A DNA stretch of 64,000 bases from Haliea sp964022665 (GCA_964022665.1 CAXIDF010000002.1:124001-188000); one strand, 5' to 3'. Numbered from the stretch's first letter, positions 43,097 through 52,965 are shown. Notes: generated by a model from the sequence alone, not told the origin. Numbers and translations are program-made.

Positions 43097-44110
43097 TCAC
43101 TGCTGTTGCTGTTTTTCCAGTCCCGCGAGGCGCTTCTGGATGCTGTCCAACTGTGCAAAACGCACAGCGCTGCGCTTCCAGTCCCGGGTGGAGGCCATCG
43201 GCGTTCCCGACGAATAGGAACCGGGCTCGGTAATGGACTTGGTAACCATGGTCATACCCGTGACATGCACGTTGTCGCAGATTTCGACGTGACCAACAAC
43301 ACCAACGCCACCAGCGAGCGTGCAGTTCGCGCCTATAATCGTGCTTCCCGCCAGCCCCGTGCAACCGGCTATCGCGGTATTTTTGCCGATGTGGCAATTG
43401 TGAGCGATTTGCACCAGGTTATCGATAATCGCGCCATCTTCGACCACGGTGTCTTCCAGGGCGCCACGATCGACCGTAGTACAGGCACCGATCTCCACGC
43501 GATCACCAATGCGTACGCCACCGAGCTGGTGGATTTTCTGCCAACCCTCGGGGCTGGGGGCAAAACCAAAGCCGTCGGCGCCAAGTACTGCATTGGCGTG
43601 CAGCGTGCAATGCTCGCCGATCACCACGTCGCGGTAGAGCACAACGCCGGGGTGCAGGCGCGTACCCGCGCCGATGCGGCAGCGCTCGCCAATCACGCAG
43701 TTGGCGCCCAGCACCACGCCAGCAGCGATCTCGACGCCGGCGTCTATCACCACGTTGGCTCCGACTGACACGCCCGCTGCGAGCGTCGCCCCGGGCGAGA
43801 CAGTCGCACTCGGGTGCACGCCGGGTTCAGCTGTGCTCTCGTCGACAAACAGGGCGGTGGCCCGGGCAAAGGCCAGATAGGGATTCTCTGCGAGCAGACA
43901 GGCGACAGGGCAGCGCTCGGCCTGGTCTGGCCGCAGAATAACGGCGCCCGCCCGGGTCTGCTCCAGCTGCCCCAGGTAGCGGGCATTAGCCAGAAAGGAC
44001 AACTGCTTCGCATCAGCTCGCCCCAGCGGCGCGATGCCCGTCACCGTCAGCGATGGGTCACCGCGCAGGTCGACCCCCAGGAATGTGGCCAGCTCTCCCA
44101 GGGTACGCAT
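43097..44110 (-). CDS. lpxD: UDP-3-O-(3-hydroxyacyl)glucosamine N-acyltransferase
   Basis: Third step of lipid A synthesis, N-acylation of UDP-3-O-acylglucosamine. The 337 residues comprise an N-terminal uridine-binding domain (LGELATFLGVDLRGDPSLTVTGIAPLGRADAKQLSFLANARY) and a beta-helix of hexapeptide repeats (about 105-300), with the catalytic His in NLVQIAHNCHIGKNTAIAG near 240. A C-terminal helical tail ends in LAGLEKQQQQ. It starts six bases after the skp stop. Confidence 0.97.
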   Translation of the reverse strand: MRTLGELATFLGVDLRGDPSLTVTGIAPLGRADAKQLSFLANARYLGQLEQTRAGAVILRPDQAERCPVACLLAENPYLAFARATALFVDESTAEPGVHPSATVSPGATLAAGVSVGANVVIDAGVEIAAGVVLGANCVIGERCRIGAGTRLHPGVVLYRDVVIGEHCTLHANAVLGADGFGFAPSPEGWQKIHQLGGVRIGDRVEIGACTTVDRGALEDTVVEDGAIIDNLVQIAHNCHIGKNTAIAGCTGLAGSTIIGANCTLAGGVGVVGHVEICDNVHVTGMTMVTKSITEPGSYSSGTPMASTRDWKRSAVRFAQLDSIQKRLAGLEKQQQQ

Positions 44111-44116
44111 AAGGGC

Positions 44117-44635
44117 TTACTCGGTGAAAGCCTGGTTGAGCTTGTCCGTTACCTTGGCGGTAATGCTGTAGCCCGCATCTGCGTGAATCACGGAACCGCG
44201 CTGCAACAACAGGCCAATGCCTTCGGTGGAGATGAGCTCTTGCAGGACTTCCTGCACCTTGGGCGACATTTCCTGCAACAGCTGCTGACCTACCTCTTGC
44301 TCTGTCTGCTGCAGCTTGCCTGCAACGTGCTCAAGGTCAGCCTGCTTGCTGGCGAGGCTGCGGCGCGCTGACAACTGCTGGTCCTGGCTCATGACCGCGG
44401 AATCCTTCTGGTAGTCCTTGACCATCTTGTCCAGTTCTTCCTTCAGGCGGTCGAATTCCGCCTTGTCGGATTTGTAGGCGTCATTGCTACGCTCGGCGGT
44501 CAGGCGCTTCTGCGCGTGGTCCGTTTGCAGAATAGCCTGCTCCAGGTTGACCACGGCGATCTTGCCCTGCGCCCAACCGAGGGTCGGCAGCAACAGTGCG
44601 GCGGTAATACATACGGTTTTGAGGACTTTAGACAC
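44117..44635 (-). CDS. skp: OmpH/Skp family periplasmic outer-membrane protein chaperone
   Basis: Periplasmic chaperone that holds unfolded outer-membrane proteins on the way to the Bam complex. It has about 172 residues, a signal peptide (VLKTVCITAALLLPTLGWAQ), the family opening KIAVVNLEQAILQTDHAQ and long alpha-helical arms rich in Lys, Glu and Gln. The start is taken as GTG at 44635, which begins the signal peptide and has GGAG seven bases upstream; a TTG four codons earlier is also in frame. It lies between bamA and lpxD, the standard place. Confidence 0.93.
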   Translation of the reverse strand: MSKVLKTVCITAALLLPTLGWAQGKIAVVNLEQAILQTDHAQKRLTAERSNDAYKSDKAEFDRLKEELDKMVKDYQKDSAVMSQDQQLSARRSLASKQADLEHVAGKLQQTEQEVGQQLLQEMSPKVQEVLQELISTEGIGLLLQRGSVIHADAGYSITAKVTDKLNQAFTE

Positions 44636-44662
44636 AATACACTCCAATGTCAGAAAAAATGA

Positions 44663-47260
44663 TCAGAAACCCCGACCCAGTGTGAACTGGAAAATCTCGC
44701 GCTCATCTTCGGGGGACTCGTTGAGCGGCTTGGCAAGGCTGAAACTCATGGGGCCGAAACCGGTAATCCATGTAACACCGACACCGACCGAGTAACGGAG
44801 TTCATCCGCATCGATATCAAAGCAGTTCAGCTGGTTGCTGGAGCACTTGGTGTTGAATACGTTACCCACATCGAAAAAGAACGCGGAGCGCAGCTTGCTG
44901 CGATCCTTCAGGAACGGCAACGGGAACAGCAATTCGACGCTGCCTTCAATCAGGGCGTTACCACCGAAGGGGTCAGGCGTGGTGTCGGGCACGCTGAAAG
45001 TCAGCTTGCCGGTATCCGGGTCATAGCGGTAACCAAACTGGCTGCCATCGGGGCCGCCCACTTCGGTCGCGTTACCGTCCTCGTCAATCGCGGTCACCGG
45101 CTGGTTGATGTCATACAGTGCCGCGGGGGTACCACGAGGGCCCAGAGTGTTGCTCTCGAAGCCGCGCACGGAGCCAAAACCGCCGGAGAAAAAGTGCTCG
45201 AAGAACGGCAAGTTAGTGGTATCGCCGTAACCGTCACCATAGCCCAGTTCGGTGCGGAAGCGCACAATCCATTCCTCGGTAATGGGCATGAATTTCTCAC
45301 CGCGGTACACCAGCTTGTAGAACTGTGCATCGGAGCCCGGCACCGCCACCTCGAACACCAGAGACTGCGCCTCGCCGCGCGTGGCGAGAATACCGCGGTT
45401 GAGCGTGGACTGGTTCCAGCTCAGCGAGGTGGTCCAGTTGAGATACTCATCGCCGTTCAGGTCGAGGAAGCCGGGCTCCTCGGGAATGGTCAGCGCACCG
45501 TCAGGCAGTTCCTCCAACGGGCGAAACACTTCCGGGGCCGAAAAGGTACCGTCGGGCAACAGGTTGCTCTCGAAAAAGCCTTCTACGCCATCGATCAGGC
45601 GCGGGCTGGCCTTGATCTCCTGCACAGCAAAGCGACCGGCGGTGATATCCGTGTTGGCCACCCCGAAACTGAACCCCAGACGCTGGGTCTCCTTGATGGG
45701 GTAGCCAAAGTTGAGCGCTGCACCGAGGGTGTCGGTGGTGTAGCGCGCGACGTTGATCTCCGACAGGTCGGTAGAGCGGTAGAAGACGTTGAAACCGCGG
45801 CTCACGCCATCTTCGGTGAAATAGGGGTTGGTGTAGCTGAAGTTGTACAGGTCCTGATAGCGCGACGAGTTGAGGCCAATGCCGATGCGCCGCCCGGTGC
45901 CCAGGAAGTTGTCCTGCTGCAGGTTCAGGCCGAAGATCAGGCCGGCGTCCTGGGCGTAGCCAAAGCTCGCGCCGATGCTACCGGAGGACTGCTCCTCCAC
46001 CGTGAAGTCGACGTCGATCAGGTCATCGTGGCCCGCCACTTCGGGTGTTTCCACGGTCGCCTTGCTGAAATACCCCAGCCGTTCCAGGCGGATACGGGAC
46101 TGCTCAATCGCAGAGGCAGAAGCCGGCGCGCTTTCCATCTGGCGCATCTCGCGACGCAGCACTTCATCCGCTGTTTTCTGGTTGCCCTCGAAGCTGATCC
46201 GGCGCACGTAGGTGCGCTTGCCCGGGTCAACAAAGAACTTGAGGCCCACGGTGTTATCGTCCTCGTTCACTTCTGGTATGCCGGTGACCTTGGCGAAGTT
46301 GTAGCCCTCGTTGCCCAGCCGGCGGGTAATGAATTCTTCGGTGGAAGTGACCTGCTGCTGGGAGAAGGTCTGCCCCTCCCCTACGAGGATAAAGCGTCGC
46401 AGGTCGCTTTCGGGCAACACCGGATCACCGGAGAGGTCGACACTGCTCACGGTGAACTTCTCGCCCTCGGTGACGTTCGCGGTAATGTAGACCGAGCGCT
46501 TGTCGGGAGACACAGAGACCTGAGTGGAATTGATGGTGAACTGCAGGTAACCGCGGTCGAGGTAATAGGAGTTGAGCCTCTCCAGGTCCCCGGTCAGTTT
46601 CTCGCGAGAATACTTGTCATCGTTGGTAAAAAACGAAAACCAGCCGGTCGTCTGCAATTCCAGCAGATCGGTGAGTTCCTCGTCGCTGAACACCTCGTTA
46701 CCCACCACGTTAATGTGCTTGATGGCGGCGACTGTGCCCTCGTCCACATCAATATTGATCGCGACCCGGTTGCGCGGCTCGGGCAGTACTTCCGTTTCGA
46801 TGTTCGCATCGTAGCGACCCTGTTGAACATACTGGCGCTGTAGTTCGAGTTGCATACCTTCCAGGGTCGAGCGCTGGAACACCTGACCGATCGCGAGGCC
46901 GGCACCGCGCAGGCCATCGAGCAAGGCCTCGGTTTCGATTGCCTTGTTACCTTCGATATTGATTTCACTGATACTCGGCCGCTCGGCAACAATCACCACC
47001 AGCACGTTGCCATCCCGCCCAATACGGATATCGTCAAAGTTGCCGGTCGCAAACAGGCTGCGGGAGGCCGCGCGGATGGCCTCGGCGTTAACCAGGTCCC
47101 CCACGGCAAGCGGCATCGCGGCAAACACGGAGCCGGCGGAAATACGCTGCAGACCCTCCACGCGAATATCCGCGACAATAAAGGAGGCGTCCTGGGCCTG
47201 GCCCAGCGGAGCGAGCAGCAGCAAAGCGAGTGCCAGCAGCAGATTAATGCGTTTTTTCAA
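44663..47260 (-). CDS. bamA: outer membrane protein assembly factor BamA
   Basis: Central Omp85 protein that inserts beta-barrel proteins into the outer membrane. It has about 865 residues, with a signal peptide (KKRINLLLALALLLLAPLGQAQ), five POTRA domains (about 25-425, beginning FIVADIRVEGLQRISAGSVF) and a 16-strand barrel with the VRGF motif of loop 6 in GGFGSVRGFESNTLGPRG near 690. It ends in the terminal aromatic (FQFTLGRGF). The TTG at 47260 gives a clean signal peptide; an ATG at 47311 would add 17 residues. It lies between rseP and skp. Confidence 0.96.
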   Translation of the reverse strand: MKKRINLLLALALLLLAPLGQAQDASFIVADIRVEGLQRISAGSVFAAMPLAVGDLVNAEAIRAASRSLFATGNFDDIRIGRDGNVLVVIVAERPSISEINIEGNKAIETEALLDGLRGAGLAIGQVFQRSTLEGMQLELQRQYVQQGRYDANIETEVLPEPRNRVAINIDVDEGTVAAIKHINVVGNEVFSDEELTDLLELQTTGWFSFFTNDDKYSREKLTGDLERLNSYYLDRGYLQFTINSTQVSVSPDKRSVYITANVTEGEKFTVSSVDLSGDPVLPESDLRRFILVGEGQTFSQQQVTSTEEFITRRLGNEGYNFAKVTGIPEVNEDDNTVGLKFFVDPGKRTYVRRISFEGNQKTADEVLRREMRQMESAPASASAIEQSRIRLERLGYFSKATVETPEVAGHDDLIDVDFTVEEQSSGSIGASFGYAQDAGLIFGLNLQQDNFLGTGRRIGIGLNSSRYQDLYNFSYTNPYFTEDGVSRGFNVFYRSTDLSEINVARYTTDTLGAALNFGYPIKETQRLGFSFGVANTDITAGRFAVQEIKASPRLIDGVEGFFESNLLPDGTFSAPEVFRPLEELPDGALTIPEEPGFLDLNGDEYLNWTTSLSWNQSTLNRGILATRGEAQSLVFEVAVPGSDAQFYKLVYRGEKFMPITEEWIVRFRTELGYGDGYGDTTNLPFFEHFFSGGFGSVRGFESNTLGPRGTPAALYDINQPVTAIDEDGNATEVGGPDGSQFGYRYDPDTGKLTFSVPDTTPDPFGGNALIEGSVELLFPLPFLKDRSKLRSAFFFDVGNVFNTKCSSNQLNCFDIDADELRYSVGVGVTWITGFGPMSFSLAKPLNESPEDEREIFQFTLGRGF

Positions 47261-47329
47261 AATAGTCCCAACCACTGGTGAGGCCCGACCCCAAGGTCCT
47301 TGATGTGTCATTGCCCGGGTTGCCCAACC

Positions 47330-48685
47330 CTACAGGCGCGCGAAATCGTTATATAAAGCCAGAGCCATGACCCCGAGAATCAGAAACAGGCCCAGCTGGT
47401 ACCCCACCATTTGCACCTTTTCGGGCACTGGACGCCCCGCCAGCAGCTCCACGGTGTAATACAGCAAATGGCCACCATCAAGCACCGGAATGGGCAACAG
47501 ATTCAAAACTCCGAGGCTGACACTGAGCAGGGCCAGAAAGCCGATATAGGACTCCAGCCCCGACTTTGCCGAGGCGGACGCCACTTTAGCAATGGTGATG
47601 GGGCCACTCAAGTTTTTTGGTGAGATCAGGCCCTGGATCATCTTCTTGATTGAGCTGAGAGTAAAGCCCACCAGGTCTCCCGTGCGCACAAATGCCGCAC
47701 CCAGAGACGTCACGGGCCCGCGCTCGAACTCCCGTAACATGCCTTCCGGCAATTCCGGCATGGACACGGCGATACCCACACGACCGATCGTTTCGCCGTC
47801 CGCGAGGGTTGCCACCTCGGGGGTGATTTGCATTGCCACCGTGTCATCGCCGCGCTCCACCGCCAGGCTGATCACCTGCCCGGGCCGCGCTCGCACGTAC
47901 TCCACCCACTCCATCCATTCCGCCATGGGGGTGCCGTCGGCGCTCAACACGCGGTCTCCCGCCATCAGGCCGGCGCGCTCCGCCGGGCTGTCCGCTACAA
48001 CCTCGCTCACCACGGGTGGCACAGCGGGCGCATAGGGGGTGATACCCAGGCCAGCCAGCAGATCGGGGGATTCGTCAGCGCCCAGCCACTGCTGCAGGGT
48101 TCCCTCGGATTCGTAAATCATGCCCGAGTCGGGATACTTGACGCTGAAGTGGACGGTACCGGTGTCGCCGATACGGTCCAGCAGACGAAAACTCAGGGCC
48201 TGCCAAGTCGGTGTTTCCTCACCATCAATTGCGACGATCTCCTGCCCCGCCTCGAGGCCGGCCATATCCGCGACAGACCCGGCCTTCACAGCGCCGATAA
48301 CCGGGGCGTAGCCGCTTTCGCCAGCCATGAACAGGAACCAGTAGGCGACGATCGCGAGCAGAAAGTTGGCAATGGGGCCGGCCGCGACCACGGCAATGCG
48401 CTGCAACACCGGCTTGCGGTTGAACGCCAGCGCCTGCTCGCCCAGCGCCACCTCGCCCTCTCGCTCATCGAGCATTTTCACGTATCCGCCCAGCGGGATG
48501 ACCGCCACACAGAACTCCGTTCCATGCCGGTCATGCCAGGTGTACAGGGATTTGCCAAAACCGATCGAAAAGCGCAACACCTTTACGCCGCAACGACGCG
48601 CCACCCAGAAGTGACCGAACTCGTGCACAGCAACGAGTACACCCAGGGTGAGCACCGTTATAGCGATAGTGTAGGCCAGATCCAT
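47330..48685 (-). CDS. rseP: RseP site-2 metalloprotease
   Basis: Inner-membrane zinc protease that cleaves the anti-sigma factor RseA and remnant signal peptides, controlling the sigma-E envelope response. In 451 residues it has the active-site HEFGH (about 21-25) in the first helix, tandem PDZ domains (about 115-310) and the third-helix motif NLLPIPVLDGGHLLYY near 393-408 that supplies the metal-binding Asp. The ATG at 48685 overlaps the dxr stop by one base (TAATG). Its position between dxr and bamA is conserved. Confidence 0.96.
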   Translation of the reverse strand: MDLAYTIAITVLTLGVLVAVHEFGHFWVARRCGVKVLRFSIGFGKSLYTWHDRHGTEFCVAVIPLGGYVKMLDEREGEVALGEQALAFNRKPVLQRIAVVAAGPIANFLLAIVAYWFLFMAGESGYAPVIGAVKAGSVADMAGLEAGQEIVAIDGEETPTWQALSFRLLDRIGDTGTVHFSVKYPDSGMIYESEGTLQQWLGADESPDLLAGLGITPYAPAVPPVVSEVVADSPAERAGLMAGDRVLSADGTPMAEWMEWVEYVRARPGQVISLAVERGDDTVAMQITPEVATLADGETIGRVGIAVSMPELPEGMLREFERGPVTSLGAAFVRTGDLVGFTLSSIKKMIQGLISPKNLSGPITIAKVASASAKSGLESYIGFLALLSVSLGVLNLLPIPVLDGGHLLYYTVELLAGRPVPEKVQMVGYQLGLFLILGVMALALYNDFARL

Positions 48686-49896
48686 TACTTTTCTCCGCCG
48701 GGGCTCTGCCGGCCGCCACTGCGCGTCACATGCCATGCCGCCACTTCGCGGGCATCCCGGTCCGCTGCTTCGACCACGCCAAGCGAGGTGGGTTCAACAG
48801 AGGGAACGGCAGAGAGCGTCGCCTCAATCACCCGGGGAATGGCAGCGAAGCCGATTCCGCCCGCCAAAAACGCCTCCACGGCAATTTCATTGGCCGCATT
48901 GCACACAGCCTGGGCAGTACCACCGGCAGCGGTGGCCTCCCGCGCCAGCCGCAGGCACGGGAAGCGGGTTTCATCCGGGGCTTCAAAGTGCAGTCTGGAA
49001 AGTGCCACCAGGTCGAGTGGCGCGACCCCCGCGTCGATGCGCTGCGGCCAGCCGAGCCCGTAGGCGATGGGCGTGCGCATATCGGGGTTACCGAGCTGCG
49101 CCAGCACGGACCCGTCTACATACTGCACCAGCGAGTGCACAATGCTCTCGGGGTGCACCACAATTTCCACCCGGGAAGGTGCGACATCAAACAGCCAGCA
49201 GGCTTCGATCAACTCCAGGCCTTTGTTCATGAGGGTTGCGGAGTCCACCGAAATCTTCCGGCCCATGGACCAGTTGGGGTGGGCGCAGGCCTGCGCCGGC
49301 GTCGCGGCCGCGATGGCCTCAGCCGACCAACTGCGAAAAGGCCCGCCGGAAGCCGTGAGGAGAATCTTGCTGACCCCCTCCAATCCGGGGGCGCCAGCCT
49401 GCGCCGCCGGCAGGCATTGGAAAATGGCATTGTGCTCGCTGTCTATGGGCAGAATAACGGCACCCGCCTTGCGCGCGGCCGCCATCAGCAAGTGCCCGGC
49501 CATGACCAGGGATTCCTTGTTCGCCAGCAGCAGGCGCTTGCCCGCCTCCGCGGCTGCCAGGGTCGAAGGCAACCCCGCCGCACCCACGATCGCCGCCATC
49601 ACGGCATCAACCTCGGCGTGAGAAGCCACCTGCTGCAGGCCCTCAGGCCCCGCCAGCACCTCGGTATCGCATTCCCCGGCAAGCTCTGTGCGCAGGGTAT
49701 CGGCCGCGTCCGGGTCCACCATCACTGCATAGCGCGGCTGAAACTCACGGCACTGTGCGGCGAGTGTGTCGACCGACCGGTTGGCGGCCAGCGCCCAGGC
49801 GCGAAACCGCTGCGGATGACGCGCAATCACGTCCAGCGTACTGACCCCGATTGACCCCGTGCTTCCCAGCACTGCCACCTGTTGCACCCCCGCCAC
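48685..49896 (-). CDS. dxr: 1-deoxy-D-xylulose-5-phosphate reductoisomerase
   Basis: Second enzyme of the methylerythritol phosphate isoprenoid pathway; converts DXP to MEP with NADPH. It has 403 residues, with the NADPH loop VAVLGSTGSIGVSTLDVI at about 7-24, LLANKESLVMAG near 124-135, PIDSEHNAIFQCL near 148-160, and the metal-site and loop segments LTASGGPFR and HPNWSMGRKISVDSATLMNKGLELIEA. The GTG at 49896 was chosen because it follows the cdsA stop by two bases and has GGGGTGG upstream; a longer frame would overlap cdsA. Confidence 0.95.
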   Translation of the reverse strand: MAGVQQVAVLGSTGSIGVSTLDVIARHPQRFRAWALAANRSVDTLAAQCREFQPRYAVMVDPDAADTLRTELAGECDTEVLAGPEGLQQVASHAEVDAVMAAIVGAAGLPSTLAAAEAGKRLLLANKESLVMAGHLLMAAARKAGAVILPIDSEHNAIFQCLPAAQAGAPGLEGVSKILLTASGGPFRSWSAEAIAAATPAQACAHPNWSMGRKISVDSATLMNKGLELIEACWLFDVAPSRVEIVVHPESIVHSLVQYVDGSVLAQLGNPDMRTPIAYGLGWPQRIDAGVAPLDLVALSRLHFEAPDETRFPCLRLAREATAAGGTAQAVCNAANEIAVEAFLAGGIGFAAIPRVIEATLSAVPSVEPTSLGVVEAADRDAREVAAWHVTRSGGRQSPGGEK

Positions 49897-49898
49897 GG

Positions 49899-50735
49899 CT
49901 ACCACCCCGCCAGCAGAAGGCCGAGGGCAAATACCGGGGCTGCACTGCACAGGCTGTCCAGGCGATCGAGCAACCCACCGTGCCCGGGCAGCAGTGACCC
50001 GCTGTCTTTCACGCCGCTTTCGCGCTTGACCATGCTGACCGTCAGGTCACCGACGACAGATGCCAGCGCTGTGGTCACGACCACGGCAATGACCGCACCG
50101 AGGGAAATATGCGCCATACGCGGCGGCAGCAGTGACCACAGTACCACCGCCAACAGCGTTGCACAGGCCACCCCCCCCCAGAACCCTTCCCAGGTCTTGG
50201 CGGGGCTGACATGCACGGCAAGCTTGTGGCGACCAAAGCGGGTGCCGGCAAAATACGCACCTATGTCTGTAACCGCCACAATGACCACCATGGCGACCAG
50301 CAACAAGCCGCCGCGCGGAAAGGCCAACAGGTACACGGCCGCCAGCCAGGCGCAGGCGAGAATCAGCAAACCCATAAGGCTGCGCATCAGGCGGCTGCGC
50401 CAGAGGACCGCGCTGGCCGGGTAGCTCTTGACCCACAACAGGGAAAACGACCACCACAGACAGGCTATACCCAGCACCGGCTGCACCTGCTCCCGCTTAG
50501 GCGCCAACCCCAGCTCCGCGTAAGTGAACAGCGCAGCCAGCAGCAGGCCGAGTATCACCACATACACACCGCGCGACAGGGGTGCCTGCCAACCGGCAAG
50601 CCGGGCCCACTCCCAGCCACCGAGACAGACCACGGCCGCGAGCAGGCACGCCAGCCAGAACAACGGCAGGAACAGGACCGCGGCCAGAAAGAGGCCCGCC
50701 ATGGCCAGCGCAGTGACTACCCGTTGTTTAAGCAT
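49899..50735 (-). CDS. cdsA: phosphatidate cytidylyltransferase
   Basis: Makes CDP-diacylglycerol from phosphatidic acid and CTP in the inner membrane. The 278 residues have about seven to eight helices and the CdsA signature near the C-terminus (SVVGDLTVSMVKRESGVKDSGSLLPGHGGLLDRLDSL). The segment VTDIGAYFAGTRFGRHKL precedes it. The ATG at 50735 overlaps the end of uppS by eight bases and has GGAGCACAGG upstream. Confidence 0.95.
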   Translation of the reverse strand: MLKQRVVTALAMAGLFLAAVLFLPLFWLACLLAAVVCLGGWEWARLAGWQAPLSRGVYVVILGLLLAALFTYAELGLAPKREQVQPVLGIACLWWSFSLLWVKSYPASAVLWRSRLMRSLMGLLILACAWLAAVYLLAFPRGGLLLVAMVVIVAVTDIGAYFAGTRFGRHKLAVHVSPAKTWEGFWGGVACATLLAVVLWSLLPPRMAHISLGAVIAVVVTTALASVVGDLTVSMVKRESGVKDSGSLLPGHGGLLDRLDSLCSAAPVFALGLLLAGW

Positions 50736-51498
50736 CCTGTGCTCCGGAGGCCAGCGCATCGGACTCACGCAAGCCAAAGCGGCGCTCGCGCCGGCCGTAG
50801 TCAGACAGTGCGCGGGCGAACTCCAGCTCACCAAAATCGGGCCACAACGTATTAGTGAAATACAACTCGCTGTAGGCAAACTGCCACAACATGAAATTGC
50901 TGATGCGTGCATCGCCTCCAGTGCGGATACATAGGTCGGGCGCCGGCAGGTCGCCCAGCGCCATGGCACGCGACAGCGACGACTCGTCGATATCCTCAAC
51001 GGTCATTTCGCCCGCTTGCACTCGCGCCGCAAGTTGCCGGGACGCCTGGGTAATATCCCAGCGGCCGCCATAGTCAACGGCGAGCACGACCGTGGCTACC
51101 GTATTGTCTCGGGTGAGGAACTCGGCGTTCGCCATCAGGCGCTGCAACCGCTCACTGAAACGGCGGCGCTCACCCATGAAGCGCAAGCGCACACCGTCCT
51201 TGTGCAGGTCGCGGACCTCGTTGCGTAGATACCGCGAGAGCAGCGCGAGCAAGGCCCGCACTTCGGGACGAGGGCGCCCCCAGTTTTCGCTGCTGAAGGC
51301 GAACAGGGTAAGCACTTCAATGCCATGCTGCTGACAGGAACGCAACACGCCGCGGACGGCCTCGACACCCGCACGATGACCCGCGGCGCCGGGTAGAGAC
51401 TGGCGTCGCGCCCAGCGGTTATTGCCATCCATGATGATGGCGACATGACGCGGGACCGGGGTGTGTTCCGGCTGGCCTGGTGATTCGCGGCTGGGCAT
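50728..51498 (-). CDS. uppS: di-trans,poly-cis-undecaprenyl-diphosphate synthase
   Basis: cis-Prenyltransferase making undecaprenyl diphosphate, the lipid carrier for peptidoglycan and LPS sugars. The 256 residues include HVAIIMDGNNRWA at 18-30 with the catalytic Asp24, GHRAGVEAVRGVL, LTLFAFSSENWGRP and the C-terminal DLCIRTGGDARISNFMLWQFAYSELYFTNTLWPDF. It lies 13 bases after frr and overlaps cdsA. Confidence 0.97.
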   Translation of the reverse strand: MPSRESPGQPEHTPVPRHVAIIMDGNNRWARRQSLPGAAGHRAGVEAVRGVLRSCQQHGIEVLTLFAFSSENWGRPRPEVRALLALLSRYLRNEVRDLHKDGVRLRFMGERRRFSERLQRLMANAEFLTRDNTVATVVLAVDYGGRWDITQASRQLAARVQAGEMTVEDIDESSLSRAMALGDLPAPDLCIRTGGDARISNFMLWQFAYSELYFTNTLWPDFGELEFARALSDYGRRERRFGLRESDALASGAQDA

Positions 51499-51511
51499 GC
51501 GGCCGACGGGC

Positions 51512-52069
51512 TCAAATTTCCATCAGGTCAGCTTCTTTCTCCGCCAGCATTTTCTCAATGCGGTCCGTGAAGCTGTCGGTCAGTTTCTGCACCACTTCCT
51601 GACCGCGGCGCTCGTCGTCCTCACTGATATCCTTCTCCTTGACCAGCTCTTTCAGCATGCTCATGGCATCACGGCGGGCATTGCGCACCGAAACACGCGC
51701 CGCCTCCGCTTCCGCGCGCGCCTGCCGGGTGAAACCCTTGCGCGTCTCCTCGGTGAGCATCGGCATGGGAATCCGAATCACCTCACCCGCCGTGGAGGGG
51801 TTGAGCCCAAGGTCCGACTTGAGGATGGCGCGCTCTATTTTCGGTGTCAGGGAGCGATCCCACGCCGTCACCATGAGCGTGCGCGCATCTTCCACGCTGA
51901 TATTCGCTACCTGGTTCAGGGGGGATTCGGAACCGTAGTATTCGACGCGGATGCCATCGAGAATACTGGGGTGGGCCCGGCCCGTGCGGATTTTGTTGAA
52001 ATGGTGCACCAACGCCTCGACACTTTTTTCCATCCGCTCGTGGGCTTCGGCTTTGATATCTTCAATCAC
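51512..52069 (-). CDS. frr: ribosome recycling factor
   Basis: Splits post-termination ribosomes together with EF-G. The 185 residues are the normal length: ERMEKSVEALVHHFNKIRTGRAHPSILDGIRVEYYGSESPLNQVANI, then LRIPMPMLTEETRKGFTRQARAEAEAARVSVRNARRDA-type helix III. The start is GTG at 52069 with AAGGAG eight bases upstream, 28 bases after pyrH. Confidence 0.97.
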   Translation of the reverse strand: MIEDIKAEAHERMEKSVEALVHHFNKIRTGRAHPSILDGIRVEYYGSESPLNQVANISVEDARTLMVTAWDRSLTPKIERAILKSDLGLNPSTAGEVIRIPMPMLTEETRKGFTRQARAEAEAARVSVRNARRDAMSMLKELVKEKDISEDDERRGQEVVQKLTDSFTDRIEKMLAEKEADLMEI

Positions 52070-52097
52070 CTTTGAATCTCCTTGCGCTGCAATAGGG

Positions 52098-52823
52098 CTA
52101 CTGGATCAGGGTCCCTTCCTGGCCACCGCGCACGATACTGAGCAGCGCACCCCGGTCTTCCATTTTGAAGACGCGTACAGGCATGCGGTGATCGCGGCAC
52201 AGGCAAATCGCCGTGAGATCCATCACTTCCAGTTTCTTGTCCAGCACCTCGTCGTAACTCAGCTCCTCGTATTTAACGGCATCGCTGAATTTCATCGGGT
52301 CTGCAGAATACACGCCATCCACCTTGGTCGCTTTCATTACCAACTGGGCATCCACTTCAATGCCCCGCAGACAAGCGGCGGAATCGGTGGTGAAAAACGG
52401 ATTCCCGGTACCGGCACAGAATATGACCACATCGCCGTTACTCAGGGCCCGAATCGCCTTGCGCCGGTCGTAGTGATCGACAACGCCGCTCATGGGGATG
52501 GAGGACATGACCTGTGTCGCGATGTTCGACCGCTCCAGCGCATCACGCAGGGCCAGCGCGTTCATCACGGTTGCCAGCATACCCATGTGATCACCGGTTA
52601 CCCGGTCAAGCCCTGCAGACTGTAGAGCCGCGCCCCGGAACAGGTTGCCCCCGCCGACGACGATGCCCACCTGCACACCAATACCCACCAGCTGGCCGAT
52701 TTCCAGCGCCAACTGGTCGAGGATACGGGGATCAATCCCGAACTTCTCGCTACCGGTCAGGGCCTCGCCACTGAGTTTTAGCAGTATCCGTTTATACTTT
52801 TTGTCGCCTGAAGCCTGTGGCAT
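52098..52823 (-). CDS. pyrH: uridylate kinase
   Basis: Phosphorylates UMP to UDP. The 241 residues of the amino-acid-kinase family show KRILLKLSGEALTG at 11-24, VGIVVGGGNLFRGA near 55-68, MGMLATVMNALALRDALE near 83-100, ISPMSGV-like SSIPMSGVVDHYDRRKA and CAGTGNPFFTTDSAACLRGIEVDAQLVMKATKVDGVY. The ATG at 52823 gives the usual length; the open frame extends further upstream but without support. It starts a new unit just after the tsf terminator. Confidence 0.96.
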   Translation of the reverse strand: MPQASGDKKYKRILLKLSGEALTGSEKFGIDPRILDQLALEIGQLVGIGVQVGIVVGGGNLFRGAALQSAGLDRVTGDHMGMLATVMNALALRDALERSNIATQVMSSIPMSGVVDHYDRRKAIRALSNGDVVIFCAGTGNPFFTTDSAACLRGIEVDAQLVMKATKVDGVYSADPMKFSDAVKYEELSYDEVLDKKLEVMDLTAICLCRDHRMPVRVFKMEDRGALLSIVRGGQEGTLIQ

Positions 52824-52920
52824 AACGGTTGTCTCCCGAACTGAGCGCATAATACAGGACAAACCCGCCGCACCCTAGTGCCGCGCCGGAGAAAGTCCCG
52901 CCGGACCTTCTGCCCTGCCC

Positions 52921-52949
52921 ATAAAAAACGGGGCCGAAGCCCCGTTTTC
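52921..52949 (-). terminator. rho-independent terminator after tsf
   Basis: Read on the minus strand, ACGGGGC-TTCG-GCCCCGT forms a 7-bp GC stem (extended by A-T pairs) with a UUCG tetraloop, followed directly by a run of six T and then AT. It starts about 20 bases after the tsf stop, and separates the rpsB-tsf unit from pyrH. Confidence 0.93.
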
Positions 52950-52965
52950 ATTGACCTGACGAGCC

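Noticed and set aside
45194..46843. 549-codon plus-strand frame opposite bamA
   Set aside because: It mirrors the GC-rich third positions of bamA; no start signal or recognisable protein.
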